Shown here one piece after another: positions 44,091 through 54,812 of a stretch of 64,000 bases of DNA. A program made the position numbers and the translations under genes. How positions within the stretch are numbered: the first letter of the stretch is position 1; every line of letters begins with the position of its first letter. The stretch is from positions 623,501 through 687,500 of the forward strand of contig CM044312.1 in NCBI GenBank assembly GCA_024291935.2, given 5' to 3'. Under the pieces are notes generated by a model, which was not told where the DNA came from, did no database searches, and worked only from the letters and a program-made list of their open reading frames with translations. This DNA is from Okapia johnstoni (lineage: Eukaryota > Chordata > Mammalia > Artiodactyla > Giraffidae).

Positions 44091-44316
44091 CAGGTGTGGC
44101 CGTGAGGGTGGGGTCAGTGGGGGGAGTCACTAAAGCCCTTAGAGGTGCAGTTTCTTCCGGGTGAGTGTGGACATCAAACAGGGCCATCGTGAAGGTCAGA
44201 CGATGACATGGAGCAAAGTATTTTAAACCTGTTCATAAATGTGAGTATTTCCAAGTGCTAATTGTCGTTTATTTGATACTCTGTTTCCAATTTATGGAGC
44301 TCTTACCCAGTTCACA
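44091..44316. other. Unique intron
   Basis: Nothing recognised. Confidence 0.45.
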
Positions 44317-44343
44317 GGCCTCCAGGTGGCGCTAGTGGTCAAG
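44317..44343 (+). mobile_element. Head of an interrupted Bov-tA
   Basis: CAGGTGGCGCTAGTGGTCAA is the tRNA-like head of a sense Bov-tA whose body resumes at 44571. It carries a CTCF-like string at 44322-44338. Confidence 0.75.
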
Positions 44344-44570
44344 AGTGAGTGAGTGACAGACGCCCTATGGACTAACCTGCCAGGCTCCTCTGTCCATGGA
44401 ATTCTCCAGGCAAGAATACTGGAGTGCGTTTGTTCTTTTCTCCAGGGGATCTTCCCAACCCAGGGATCGAACCCAGGTCTCCACATTGCAGGCAGATTCT
44501 TTACCATCTGAGCCACCAGGGAAGCCCAAGAATACTGGAATGGGTAGCCTACCCCTTCTCCAGGGGATCT
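44344..44570 (-). mobile_element. Antisense Bov-tA plus partial second unit, inserted in a Bov-tA
   Basis: A nearly full antisense Bov-tA ends CTGAGCCACCAGGGAAGCCC at 44527 and is followed by a partial second unit (AAGAATACTGGAATGGGTAG to CCAGGGGATCT). This dimer arrangement is common in ruminants. Confidence 0.85.
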
Positions 44571-44755
44571 CCGCCTGCCAGTGTAGGACACGCAGGTTCA
44601 ATCCCTGGGTCAGGAAGATAACATGGAGGAGGGCGTGCCAACCCACTCAAATATTCTTGCCTGGAAAATTCCATGGACAGAGGAGCCTGGTGGGCTACAG
44701 TCTAAAGGGTCACAAAGAATCAGATATGACTAAAGTGATTTAGCAGGCACACATC
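44571..44755 (+). mobile_element. Body of the interrupted Bov-tA
   Basis: CCGCCTGCCAGTGTAGGACA continues the head at 44317-44343 and runs to CAGATATGACTAAAGTGATT. Confidence 0.88.
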
Positions 44756-45134
44756 AACCAGTTCATACCTATGTATTTTTTTCCAGTGGGAATTATTGCA
44801 AAGTTTCTGCTAAGTTGGTTAGCTCTGTGCATCAACTCTGTCAGAAGAGCAACCATTCTCCAAAGGATACAAGTATGTTCTAGTTCTTTCCTTACATCAG
44901 TGGTGGTGACGATGATGATGCAGGTTGAATCACTGACAGATGAGGATGGCTGTGCCTTGAGGGAGTCTGTCTAGAGTGACGGTACAGGCAGGATGCACCC
45001 TTGGGGCCTGGAACAGAACCCACGTCCTTCCCTGAGCCCAACTCAGCCCTCCTTGGACACCCATTCCTTCCGTAGAACTCTTCCCCCCACAGAACACACA
45101 GTCCCTCCCCAGAAGACCCTATTTTTTTTAAACT
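44756..45134. other. Unique intron
   Basis: Nothing recognised. Confidence 0.45.
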
Positions 45135-45722
45135 TTCTATTTTCTTGGGCTCCAAAATCACTGCAGATGGTGACTGCAGCCATGAAATTAAAAGACCCTT
45201 CCTCCTTTGAAGAAAAGCTATGACCAACCTAGACAGCATATTGAAAAGCAGAGACATCACTTTGCCGACAAAGGTCCGTATAGTCAAAGCTATGGTTTTT
45301 CCAGTAGGCAAGTATGGATGTGAGAGTTGGACTATAAAGAAAGCTGACCAATGAAGAATTGATGCTTTTGAACTGTGGTGTTGAAGACTCTTGAGAGTCC
45401 CCTGGACTGCAAGGAGATCCAACCAGTCAATCCTAAAGGAAATCAATCCTGAATAGTCTTTGGAAGGACTGATGTTGAAGCTGAAGCTCCAATACTTTGG
45501 CCACCTGATGCAAAGAGCTGACTCATTGGAAAAGACCCTGATGCTGGGAAAGATCGAAGGCGGGAGGAGAAGGGGATGACAGAGGATGAGATGATTGGAT
45601 TGCATCACCGACTCGATGGACATGAGTCTGAGCAAACTCGGGGAGATAATGAAGGACAGGGAAGCCTGGCATGCTGGTCAGTGGGGTCACAAAGAGTCAG
45701 ACACGACTGAGCAACTGAACAA
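45135..45722 (+). mobile_element. BovB LINE, sense
   Basis: TTTCTTGGGCTCCAAAATCA through the tail GACTGAGCAACTGAACAAC. The C-terminal region only, with frameshifts. Confidence 0.95.
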
Positions 45723-45925
45723 CAGCAATTTTGTGTTGAGGTATAGCCAATTATGAATGTTGTAACAATTTCAGGTGAACGGGGAAGGGATTCCGCTAGA
45801 CATATACATGATCCATTCTCCGTGAAACCCTCCTTCCATCCAGACTGACACTTAACATTGAGCAGAGTTCCCTGTGCTTTGTGGTGGGTCCTTGTTGGTT
45901 ATGCATTTTAAATAAAGCAGAGAGC
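45723..45925 (-). mobile_element. L1 3' end, antisense
   Basis: TTGTGTTGAGGTATAGCCAA, ATTTCAGGTGAAC and GGTCCTTGTTGGTTATGC are the reverse of the cetartiodactyl L1 terminus. Confidence 0.7.
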
Positions 45926-46794
45926 ACCCAATTTTTAAGTTAACTCCTACCGGCCAGTCCTGAGCAGGTTGCGCTCAGACTTGAGCAGGTCTTGGGAGCC
46001 ATGTGGGTGCCTCCCACAGAAGCTGGAGCAGTTCTGCTGGGCTTGGGGTCCTGGTGGGGACAGCATTTTGGCTTCTGCTGCTGGGCCACCAGAGGGTGTG
46101 TTGGAGTGACTGGATGGGCCCAGCTGTTGTACCTGGTGGCAAATTGCATTTCCTTGTGTCTCCAAGGCACTGGGGGACTTCCCTGGTGAGCCTGGAGGCA
46201 CAGATGTGAAATAAAACTTGATAGGTTCGGTTGAAAACCAGCATCATGGGGATGCTCATGGTCTCCTAAACTGCATATTCTGGCACTTCTGCAAACGATC
46301 TTGTGTTTCTCCCTGGACCCGTGTGCCTGCTAACACTGTAGCTCTCTGCACTCCCCTCCTCCGGGGAGACCGATGCCTGGGACCCCTCCCTGCCCTCCCT
46401 GCCTTCCCCTCCCGGGCCAGCCCGCTGGACGTGGTGGCCCCGGACCTTGGGGTAGACTCCTGTCCAGACTCCCGTCGCCTTTGGGTGTGAGGCTCAGCTT
46501 CTGTAGGTCAGACCTGCAGTTCTTGTCCTGTGCAATGCTAGTTCCTGGGGAAAGTCATTCTTTTCTTTGTCGGAGGTTGGTGGTATTGTGTTTTCACCTT
46601 CTCGCGTGGAAAACCTCAGGATGCAACCTCCCTGCCATCCGGTGGGCCTGGCACATCGGGCAGAGTGGGCTGTGTGTCTCCCCTGCCCCGCCTCTTCACA
46701 GCCACGCCCAGAAATGCAGGCCTGGTCCCAGCTGAGGTGGCGGCTGGCAGGGCTGTCAGGAGCCTTCCTTTTGAAGAAGGGAAAATGGGGCTTA
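45926..46794. other. Unique intron
   Basis: Nothing recognised. Confidence 0.5.
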
Positions 46795-47110
46795 ATTGTG
46801 TAACATAAATACATACATGAAAGAACAGAAGATGTTCACTTTTTATTTGCTATTCTTGTCTCCTGCTGGCAACATTGTTTCGTGAGTAGATACATTGTTC
46901 TCTCATGTATTAAATTTTTTAAAAATGCATTTCACTTCTGACACTTCATTAAAATTCAGCATGTAAATGTCACTCGTTGGCACGTAATTTGCTGTCATAA
47001 AAACAACTTTGCATTTACTTCCTGGCAAGAATCTCCTGATATATTGAGCTGTATGTCAAAAGCAAGAAACAAAAAAGCAAAAATTAAAAATCTAGCACAA
47101 TGTCACATTT
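46795..47110. other. AT-rich island, conserved-noncoding candidate
   Basis: A long AT-rich stretch free of recognised repeats, with TTTGCATT, GTAATTTGC and GTCATAAAAA. The flanks are GC-rich. Confidence 0.4.
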
Positions 47111-47699
47111 CCTTAAAAGAGAATGAGCAGAAATCCCCTAATGAAATGGAGCAGAATGCAGGAAACCAGTATGGGTGGCAGAGGTGGCCAGACGCGAGTG
47201 TGGCCGCAGTACCCGTCCTGCGCAGGTGGCTCCCTGCCGGTCAGCCGGGCTGAACTTTGACCCCTGCTTGGCAGCTCCCCAGCTGCTGGTGCTGAGAACA
47301 GTCCCAACTTGCCTTTGTCTCGCCCTCTGCACCTGTGCACTTGGCATCCCACTTGTGAGCATGGTTGTATCTATCGACCTGGGTGCCCGGTCTCTCGGTG
47401 AGTCTGAGCTGCAGGCTCCCCAGGACCCTCGCTGAGTCCCGAGCCCGCAGGAACCGTGACGCTGCTGACCGTCGCTCTGGTGCGGCCTGCTTTCCCATCG
47501 TGGCAGTGACGTTACTCTGTCTCTTCTTTTTTCGTGCCTCATGGCAACTTTTTATGGGATTTGATGCCTACAATTTTTTTATTGCCCTTTTTAAAAACGT
47601 GAACTCAGTTTCCCTGAACATTTAGAAGGAGGCTGGGTCCCTAAAGCTTTTCTGACTCCGTGGGGCTCTCCCGTCTGTTTTTATGTTCATTCATTTTTT
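47111..47699. other. Unique intron
   Basis: Nothing recognised. Confidence 0.5.
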
Positions 47700-48122
47700 G
47701 TGCAGTGTCAAAAAAACACGTGGCAGGTTACTTCTTTTTAGTATGATGATAGAATTGACACGCCACAAATGAACCCTTTGGAGGCACAGAGTTTAGTAGT
47801 TTTTAGTGTGTTCAGATGTTCATCACCACTGTCCAGTATCAGAAACTAAACCTCAGTGATGACTCAATCCTTACTCCATCTCCCTGCCCCGGTACTCCTG
47901 GCTACCCTGATCTGGTTTCTCTCTTAATGGATTTGACTATTTTGGATATTTCATGCAGATGAGTTCATATAAACATGGCCATTTTGTGTCTGACTTCTTC
48001 CCCTTGGCATCATGTTTTCAAGCGGTGTTCATTCTGTGGCAGGTATCAGTTCTGTGCTCGCTTTTAAGGCTGAATAATATTCTGTTGCCTGGATATACTG
48101 TATTTTGTTTATCCACTCATCA
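47700..48122 (-). mobile_element. L1 3' UTR, antisense (left part of a large disrupted L1)
   Basis: TTTAGTAGTTTTTAGTGTGT, GGATTTGACTATTTTGGATA and GGCTGAATAATATTCTGTTG are typical reverse-strand L1 3' sequence. It is cut at 48122 by a BovB. Confidence 0.8.
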
Positions 48123-49530
48123 GCTGTTAAAGTGCCTCGCTCAATATGCCAGCAAATTTGGAAAACTCAGCAGTGACCACAGGACTGGAAAATGTCAGTT
48201 TTCATTCCAATCCCAAAGAAAGGCAATGCAAAAGAATGTTCAAACTACTGCACAATTGCACTCATCTCACATGCTAGCAAAGTAATGCTCAAAATTCTCC
48301 AAACAAGGCTTCAACAGTACATGAACTGAGAACTTCCACATGTACAAGTTGGATTTACAAAAGGCAGAGGAATCAAAGATCAATTTGCCAACATCCTTTG
48401 GATCATAGAAAAAGCAAGAGAATTCCAGAAAAACATCTGCTTCTGCTTTATTGACTACACCAAAGACTTTCACTGTGTGGATCACAACAAACCAGGGAAA
48501 ATTCTTAAAGAGATAGGAATACTAGACAACGTTACCAGCCTCCTAAGAAATCTGTATGCAGGTCAAGAAGCAACAGTTAGAACCTGACGTAGAACAACAG
48601 ACTGGTTCCAAACTGAGAAAGGAGTACATCAAGGCTGTATATGGTCACCTTGCTTATTTAACTTATATGCAGAGTAGATCACGTGAAATACTGGGCTGGA
48701 TGAAGCACAAGCTGAAATCAAGATTGCCGGGAGAAATAACAATAACCTCAGATACGCAGATGACACCACCCTTATGGCAGAAACAAAGAAGAATTAAAGA
48801 GCCTCTTGATGAAAGTGAAAGATGAGAGTGAAAAAGTTGGCTTAAAGCTCAGCATTCAGAAAACTAAGATCATGGCATCCAGTCCCGTCACTTCATGGCA
48901 AATAGATGGGGAAACAATGGAAACAGTGACAGACTTTATTTTCTTGGGCTCCAAAATCACTGCAGATGGTGATTGCAGCCATGAAATTAAAAGACCCTTC
49001 CTCCTTGAAAGAAAAGCTATGACCAACCTAAACAGCATATTAAAAAGCAGAGACATTACTTTGCCAACAAAGGTCCGTCTAGTCAAGGCTATGGTTTTTC
49101 CAGTAGTCATGTATGGATGTAAGAGTTGAACTATAAAGAAAGCTGAGTGCTGAAGAATTGATGCTTTTGAACTGTGGTGTTGGAGAAGACTCTTGAGAGT
49201 CCCTTGGACTGCAAGGAGATCCAAGCAGTCAATCCTAAAGGAAATCAATCCTGAATATTGTTTGGAAGGACTGATGTTGAAGGTGAAACTCCAATACTTT
49301 GACCACCTGCTATGAAGAACCGACTCATTGGAAAAGCCCCTGGTGCTGGGAAAGATTGAGGGCAGGAGGAGAAGGGGACAACAGAGGATGAGATGGTTGG
49401 ATGGCTTCACTGACTCGATGGACATGAGTCTGAGCAAGCTCTGGGAGCTGGTGAAGGACAGGGAGGCCTGGCGTGCTGCAGTCCACGGGTCACACAGAGT
49501 CGGACCCGACAGAGCGAGTGAACAACACCG
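48123..49530 (+). mobile_element. BovB LINE, sense, 1.4 kb
   Basis: Starts inside RT (CTCAATATGCCAGCAAATTT) and ends in the BovB tail region. YADDTTLMAE is readable near 48757, but stops and frameshifts on both sides disable it. It sits between two antisense L1 blocks. Confidence 0.95.
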
Positions 49531-49987
49531 TCTTCTGTTTTGCTGTCTGTTTCCTACCTTTTTTCATTTGGTTTTTATGTCCATTACTTTCTTCACTTTT
49601 TAGTGGGTATTTTGTAGTGTATCATCTAAAATCCCTCATCATTATGTTAATGTTTTCGCGTGTTTTACAGTGCCTGCCCTAGGGATTACAACTAGTATCT
49701 TAATTGACAATATCTAGTTTATACTAACACCAGCTTGATTTCAGTGGTGCACAGCAACTTCATTCACATATTGGTTCCTCCTGTTTCACCTCCTTTGTGC
49801 TGCTATTGTCACACATATCATATTTTTATACAATATCCATCTTTCAAAACAGGTTCGTAATTATTGCCTTGTGTAGTTGCTTTTAATTTGGGAGCAAAAA
49901 AGCTACACACACAAAATATACATGCCCTGTCATTTACGTTGCTCACATAGCTCCCTTTTACTATGCTCATGATTTCTTCACTGGGAT

Positions 49988-51190
49988 GCTTTACTGTCTG
50001 GTTTCCTGTTGTGTTTGCCTGGAGCACTCCCTTTGGGGTGGTTTACTGTCTGGTTTCCTGTTGCGTTTGCCTGGAGCACTCCCTTTGGGATGGTTTACTG
50101 TCTGGTTTCCTGTTGCGTTTGCCTGGAGCACTCCCTTTGGGGTGGTTTACTGTCTGGTTTCCTGTTGCGTTTGCCTGGAGCACTCCCTTTGGGGTGGTTT
50201 ACTGTCTGGTTTCCTGTTGCGTTTGCCTGGAGCACTCCCTTTGGGATGCTTTACTGTCTGGTTTCCTGTTGCGTTTGCCTGGAGCACTCCCTTTGGGATG
50301 GTTTACTGTCTGGTTTCCTGTTGCGTTTTGGAGCTTTGGGATGGTTTTTACTGTTGGTTTCCTGTTGCGTTTGCCTGGAGCACTCCTGGTTTTGTTGCGT
50401 TTTGGGTGGGGCGGTACTGTCTGGTTTCTGTTGCGTTTGCCTGTTGCGTTTTTCCTTTGCCTGCCTGGAGCACTCCCTTTGGGATTTACTGTCTGTTTCC
50501 TGTTTACTGTTTGGATGATTTCCTGTTTCCTGTTGCGTTTGCCTGGAGCACTCCCTTTGGGATGATTTACTGTCTGGTTTCCTGTTGCGTTTGCCTGGAG
50601 CACTCCCTTTGGGATGGTTTTTACTGTCTGGTTTCCTGTTGCGTTTTGCCTGGAGCACTCCCTTTGGGATGGTTTTACTGTCTGGTTTCCTGTTGCGTTT
50701 GCCTGGAGCACTCCCTTTGGGATGGTTTACTGTCTGGTTTCCTGTTGCGTTTGCCTGGAGCACTCCCTTTGGGATGGTTTACTGTCTGGTTTACCTGGTT
50801 TCCTGTTGCGTTTGCCTGGAGCACTCCCTTTGGGATGATTTACTGTCTGGTTTCCTGTTGCGTTTGCCTGGAGCACTCCCTTTGGGATGATTTACTGTCT
50901 GGTTTCCTGTTGCGTTTGCCTGGAGCACTCCCTTTGGGATGGTTTACTGTCTGGTTTCCTGTTGCGTTTGCCTGGAGCACTCCCTTTGGGATGGTTTACT
51001 GTCTGGTTTCCTGTTGCGTTTGCCTGGAGCACTCCCTTTGGGATGGTTTACTGTCTGGTTTCCTGTTGCGTTTGCCTGGAACACTCCCTTGGGATGGCAC
51101 TGGTTTCCTGTTGCGTTTGCCTGGAGCACTCCCTTTGGGATGGTTTACTGTCTGGTTTCCTGTTGTGTTTGCCTGGAACACTCCCTTTGA
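49988..51190 (+). repeat. 52-bp minisatellite, about 22 units
   Basis: The unit begins TTTACTGTCTGGTTTCCTG and ends CTGGAGCACTCCCTTTGGG. Most units are near-identical; units 7-10 are scrambled and shortened. Because 52 is not a multiple of three and the unit has no stop in any + frame, all three frames stay open for long stretches, giving a 433-codon frame at 49986-51287 that is not a gene. Confidence 0.97.
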
Positions 51191-51712
51191 TATTTATTTT
51201 AGGGAACATCTACGAGCACTGGATTCTCTGGTTTTGTTTGTCTTAATTTTGAAAGATAGTTTTGCTGGCTATAGAATTCTTGATTGACAGTCTTTCTCTC
51301 AGGATTTTGAATTTGTCATCTCACTGCCTGTGGTCTCCACCATTTCTGATGAAAATTAACTGTTAACATTATCGAGGGTCGATTGTATGGGATGAATTGC
51401 TTCTCTCTTGTGCTTCCAGCACCCTCACTTTTGCTTTTGTCAGTTTGATACTGATGAGGCTCTCTTTGAGTTTTTCCTACTTGGAATTTCTCAAGCTTAT
51501 GGATGTCTGGATTTATAGTTTTTATCAAATTTAGGGAGTTTGGGTCATTATTTGTTTAAATATTCTTTCTGCCCCCTCTCTTTCTCCTCCATCTGAGACT
51601 TCTGTTATGTGTGTATTGGTACATTTGATGATGCCTCACCAGCTCTGTTCATTTTTCATCATTCTTTTTTTCTTTCTGCTCCTCAAACTGGATAATCTCA
51701 ACTGACTATCCT

Positions 51713-51995
51713 CAGTTCAGTTCAGTTCAGTCACTCAGTCGTGTTCAACTCTTTGCGACCCCATGAACTGCAGCACGCCAGGCCTCCATGTCCATCACCA
51801 TCTCCTGGAGTTTACCCAAACTCATATCCATTGAGTCGTTGATCCCATCCAACCATCTCATCGTCTGTCGTCCCCTTCTGTTCCTGCCCTCAATCTTTCC
51901 CAGCATCAGGGGCTTTTCAAATGAGTCAGCTCTTCACATCAGTTGGCCAAAGTATTGGAGTTTCAGCTTCAACTCAGTCCTTCCAATGACTGTAC
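51713..51995 (-). mobile_element. BovB 3' end, antisense, nested in L1
   Basis: A CAGTT repeat tail (CAGTTCAGTTCAGTTCAG) at the left, then the BovB terminus to CAGTCCTTCCAATGACTG. L1 5'-region sequence resumes after it. Confidence 0.94.
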
Positions 51996-53290
51996 TCAGG
52001 ACGACTAATTCTTACTCTGCCTGCTCTGGTCCACTGTTGAGCTCTTCTGGAGAACTTTTCATTTCAATTTTTATAATTTTTAACTGAAGGATTTCTATTG
52101 TTTTTTAATATTTTTATCTCTTTATTGATATTTTCTATTTGATGACTCATTCTTTTCATGAATTCTTTAGACATGGCATCTTTTGGTTTTTTGAACGTAT
52201 TTAATGTAACTCCTTTAAGCTCTCTGTCTAGTAAGCTCAGCATCCAGTTCCTTGGGGACAGTTTTTATTATTGTTTTTCTCCTCTATATGTGAAGTGTAC
52301 TTTCTAATTTCTTTGCATGTCCCCCAAATTTTCATTAAAAATTGGATATTTTAAATGATACAGCCTGGTAACTCTTGAAATCAAAAATTTCCCCCATTCA
52401 GGGTTTGTTGTTGTAGTTACCATTTGTTTAGTGACTCTGGTAAACCAATGCTTTAAAGCCTGTACTCTGTGTCATGTGTGGCCACTGAAGTCTCTGCCCA
52501 GCTAGCTTAATGGTCAGAAATGATGGGACCAGTTCCCTTGAACACCTGAAACCAAGTCTCTAGGCCTTGCAGTTCTGTACGTGTTGGGCAGGCCCTCATT
52601 ACTCAGCCAGGTAGTGGAGAACTCTGCCTTGGCCTTAAGTTCCTACCAATTCAGAGCCTGAAAGTCACAGAGAAGTGACCTTCTCATGTCTTTCCTGAGC
52701 ACATGCCCAGTCCTGGGCATGTGGTCAGCCGTGCACATGCTTGTGGCCATACTGATTCCCAGGACTATGGGAGAGCTCTACAAACCCCTGTGGGTATCTC
52801 GTTCCTGAGTTTCTCCTTTACAGCTTCTGATTAGTCACTTGTTTATCCCAACTGTTACCCCTGCCGTCAGCTGCTGAGCAGCTCAGTACACCTCTGAGTG
52901 TTTTCAACAGCTGCCCTGGGGATGAGGCTTTCATACATGGTGAACTGTGAGTCAGACTAAATAAAGACACGTCGGGTCATCTAGGGAACCACAGGCAGGT
53001 CAAGTAGTGACAGTCTCCTGGTAGCGAGGCTGAGAAGGAGCTCCAGCCCGTCCTGCCCTGTCCCATGGCCGCCAGCCTCCTGTCTGCACTGTAATTGTGG
53101 CTGTTCATTTCCAGGCTATGGCGGAGCTGGAGAGGGTGGTGGAAACAGGGCAGGTTACAAAGCCAGCCAGTTGATGGCTTGTACTGAGAATCAGCCATAT
53201 TTCCTGAGTAAATGCTGCCCCCCTACTGATTCCTGCCAGCCTTTGATTTCCAGAGTTTTGAAAAGTTGATTCTGACCATCTTTGATGGTT

Positions 53291-53322
53291 TTTTCATCTT
53301 TTTTTTTTTTTTTTTTTTTTAA
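53291..53322 (-). repeat. Oligo-T tract (poly(A) on the minus strand)
   Basis: A run of about 22 T at 53299-53322, followed by AATGAAGG; on the minus strand this reads CTTCATT then A22. Compatible with a retroposed poly(A) tail. Confidence 0.8.
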
Positions 53323-53774
53323 TGAAGGACTGCCATTTTTACTATGCCCAGAGCTGGCTTCTTGAGGTTTCTCATCTCCAGTCCTTTTTCTGGACATTGT
53401 CTTGGGGTTACCTGTCCTTGGAGATGACTTCACTTAGATTTGATTTAAATATGCTCCTGGATTTTGCTCACTACCTGTCCCTATCTCTACTTTTATGTGG
53501 CAGTTGGGGATAATCTAAAACATTGCTGCCATGGCCACATCCTTCTTCCCAGAATCAATTGATCACTCAACTGATTTCTATCCTCCCCCTCCATGTATAT
53601 GAGAGAATATGTATGTGTCCTCTCTGCGTTGCCCAACATAGACACGAATGCCTGTTTATTAATCCATGGCCCTTTCCTTGATGGGAGTACCCACTGCATC
53701 ACTCTGCATGCAGGAAGCAACCCATTCTGTTTCCAGAGAATCAGTCTCAGCCTTGGTCTCACACAGCATAACTC
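53323..53774 (-). other. Unidentified, possible retrocopy upstream of the poly(A)
   Basis: The minus strand ends CAGTCCTTCATTAAA before A22, which would fit an ATTAAA poly(A) signal merged with the tail. I could not recognise a parent gene or repeat, so this may simply be unclassified intron. Confidence 0.25.
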
Positions 53775-53892
53775 AGGAGGCCTCAAAAAAGAGGATGCCT
53801 GGGCCTTACCCCAAAGAGCCTAACCTGAATATTTTCATAACGGGCCTGCCTTCAGCAGCTCTTAAAAATTCCCCTGGTGATTCTGATGTCTT
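53775..53892 (+). mobile_element. MER5-type hAT fragment
   Basis: GGATGCCTGGGCCTTACCCC and CCCTGGTGATTCTGATGTC resemble MER5A. Diverged. Confidence 0.45.
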
Positions 53893-54228
53893 AATATCTC
53901 TTTTTTTCATATAAAATGGGACTAACAGTCTCTGAATTACCTAGAACTTATTTAAATACAAACATGCAGATCACTTTTTCCCTATTCATGTCTTACATTT
54001 TTTATCTGAGTGTTGTAATATTTTCAAGTTGAACATTTAATGGCATTTTTTAATCCTATAAGGTACATTAGTATGGCATGTTTTGTTATAATTTTCATAG
54101 AATAATGGAGAATAGCAATACTTGGTAGAGTATGATTTTTAGATAGATACAACTTCAGTATTCTGCGCAAGCTTTCTTTTTGCTGTAAGAAGAATATACC
54201 TTTTTATTTAGAAGATTAAAAAAAAAAA

Positions 54229-54310
54229 ACACAGGCACAAAGTGATTGAAGGATGTTCCCAGTGCCGTATAGTTGGAGCATTGTTGGGGCTAGAGCTCCT
54301 AACAGCAGAG
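54229..54310 (-). mobile_element. MIR, antisense
   Basis: AACACAGGCACAAAGTGATT and TGGGGCTAGAGCTCCTAAC fit reverse-strand MIR. Confidence 0.6.
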
Positions 54311-54320
54311 TGTAGAACAA

Positions 54321-54812
54321 TAGTGCTCAGAATTCTGACCTCAGGACAGCTTCATACTATTAAAAATTATTGAAGACCCTAAAGAGCTTCTGTTTTTTTG
54401 TGGGTTACTGCTATCCCCATTTAGTGTCTTAGAAATTTAAAAATTGAGAAAAATTAAAAAGCTACATTTTAATCCGTTTTAAAATTAAAATAGTCACAAT
54501 AAACTTGAGACATAATAACCACAGTAGCTCTGTCTTCCAAAATATTAAAGTGGTGTGATGTTTTGTTATGCATTTTTGCATGTTTCTTTATGGTTTGTCT
54601 TAAGAGGAAACAGCTGGGCCCTCCTGTCTGCTTCTGCACTCACGCCAGGCAGTTTCCACCCACACGGCCGCAGGAAAACTCCAGTGTAATTGAAATTACG
54701 ATGAAGAGGAAAGCAGAGCCTTAGAATTTTATGAAAATAATTTTGACCTGTTTCCCACATTAGAGTCCCAGGGACCCACGGAGGCCCTCAGGTCGCACTT
54801 TGAGAACAGCTG
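54321..54812. mobile_element. Complete non-autonomous hAT (Charlie-like) DNA transposon
   Basis: The left terminus TAGTGCTCAGAATTCTG and right terminus CACTTTGAGAACAGCTG form imperfect inverted repeats of the hAT CAGTGGTTCTCAAA type. They are bounded by 8-bp direct repeats TAGAACAA (54313-54320) and TAGAGAAA (54813-54820), 6 of 8 identical. The interior is AT-rich (TTAAAAATTATTGAAGACCC), as in non-autonomous hAT elements. No transposase. Confidence 0.8.

Larger units (their letters stand above)
49531..53290 (-). mobile_element. Ancient L1, antisense: inter-ORF, ORF1 and 5' region
   Basis: Left to right are the reverse of: the inter-ORF spacer (GGGATTACAACTAGTATC, 49682); a point just after ORF1 where the 52-bp minisatellite arose; ORF1 (GATAGTTTTGCTGGCTATAG, 51254, to GAGTTTTTCCTACTTGG, 51467, and on to about 51700); and the 5' region (TTTCTTTGCATGTCCCCC, 52308, GTGTGGCCACTGAAGTCTCT, 52476) to about 53290. 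ORF2 is absent between this block and the 3' UTR at 47700-48122. A BovB 3' end is nested inside. Confidence 0.8.

Noticed and set aside
49988..51190. CRISPR-like regular repeat
   Set aside because: Head-to-tail units with no spacers, in a mammalian intron.
49986..51287. 433-codon open frame, the largest in the window
   Set aside because: It is the 52-bp minisatellite read through; the other two frames are open for the same reason and no gene context exists.
53191..53433. 80-codon Lys-rich frame across the oligo-T tract
   Set aside because: The Lys run is the poly(A) itself, and one side is L1 5' sequence.
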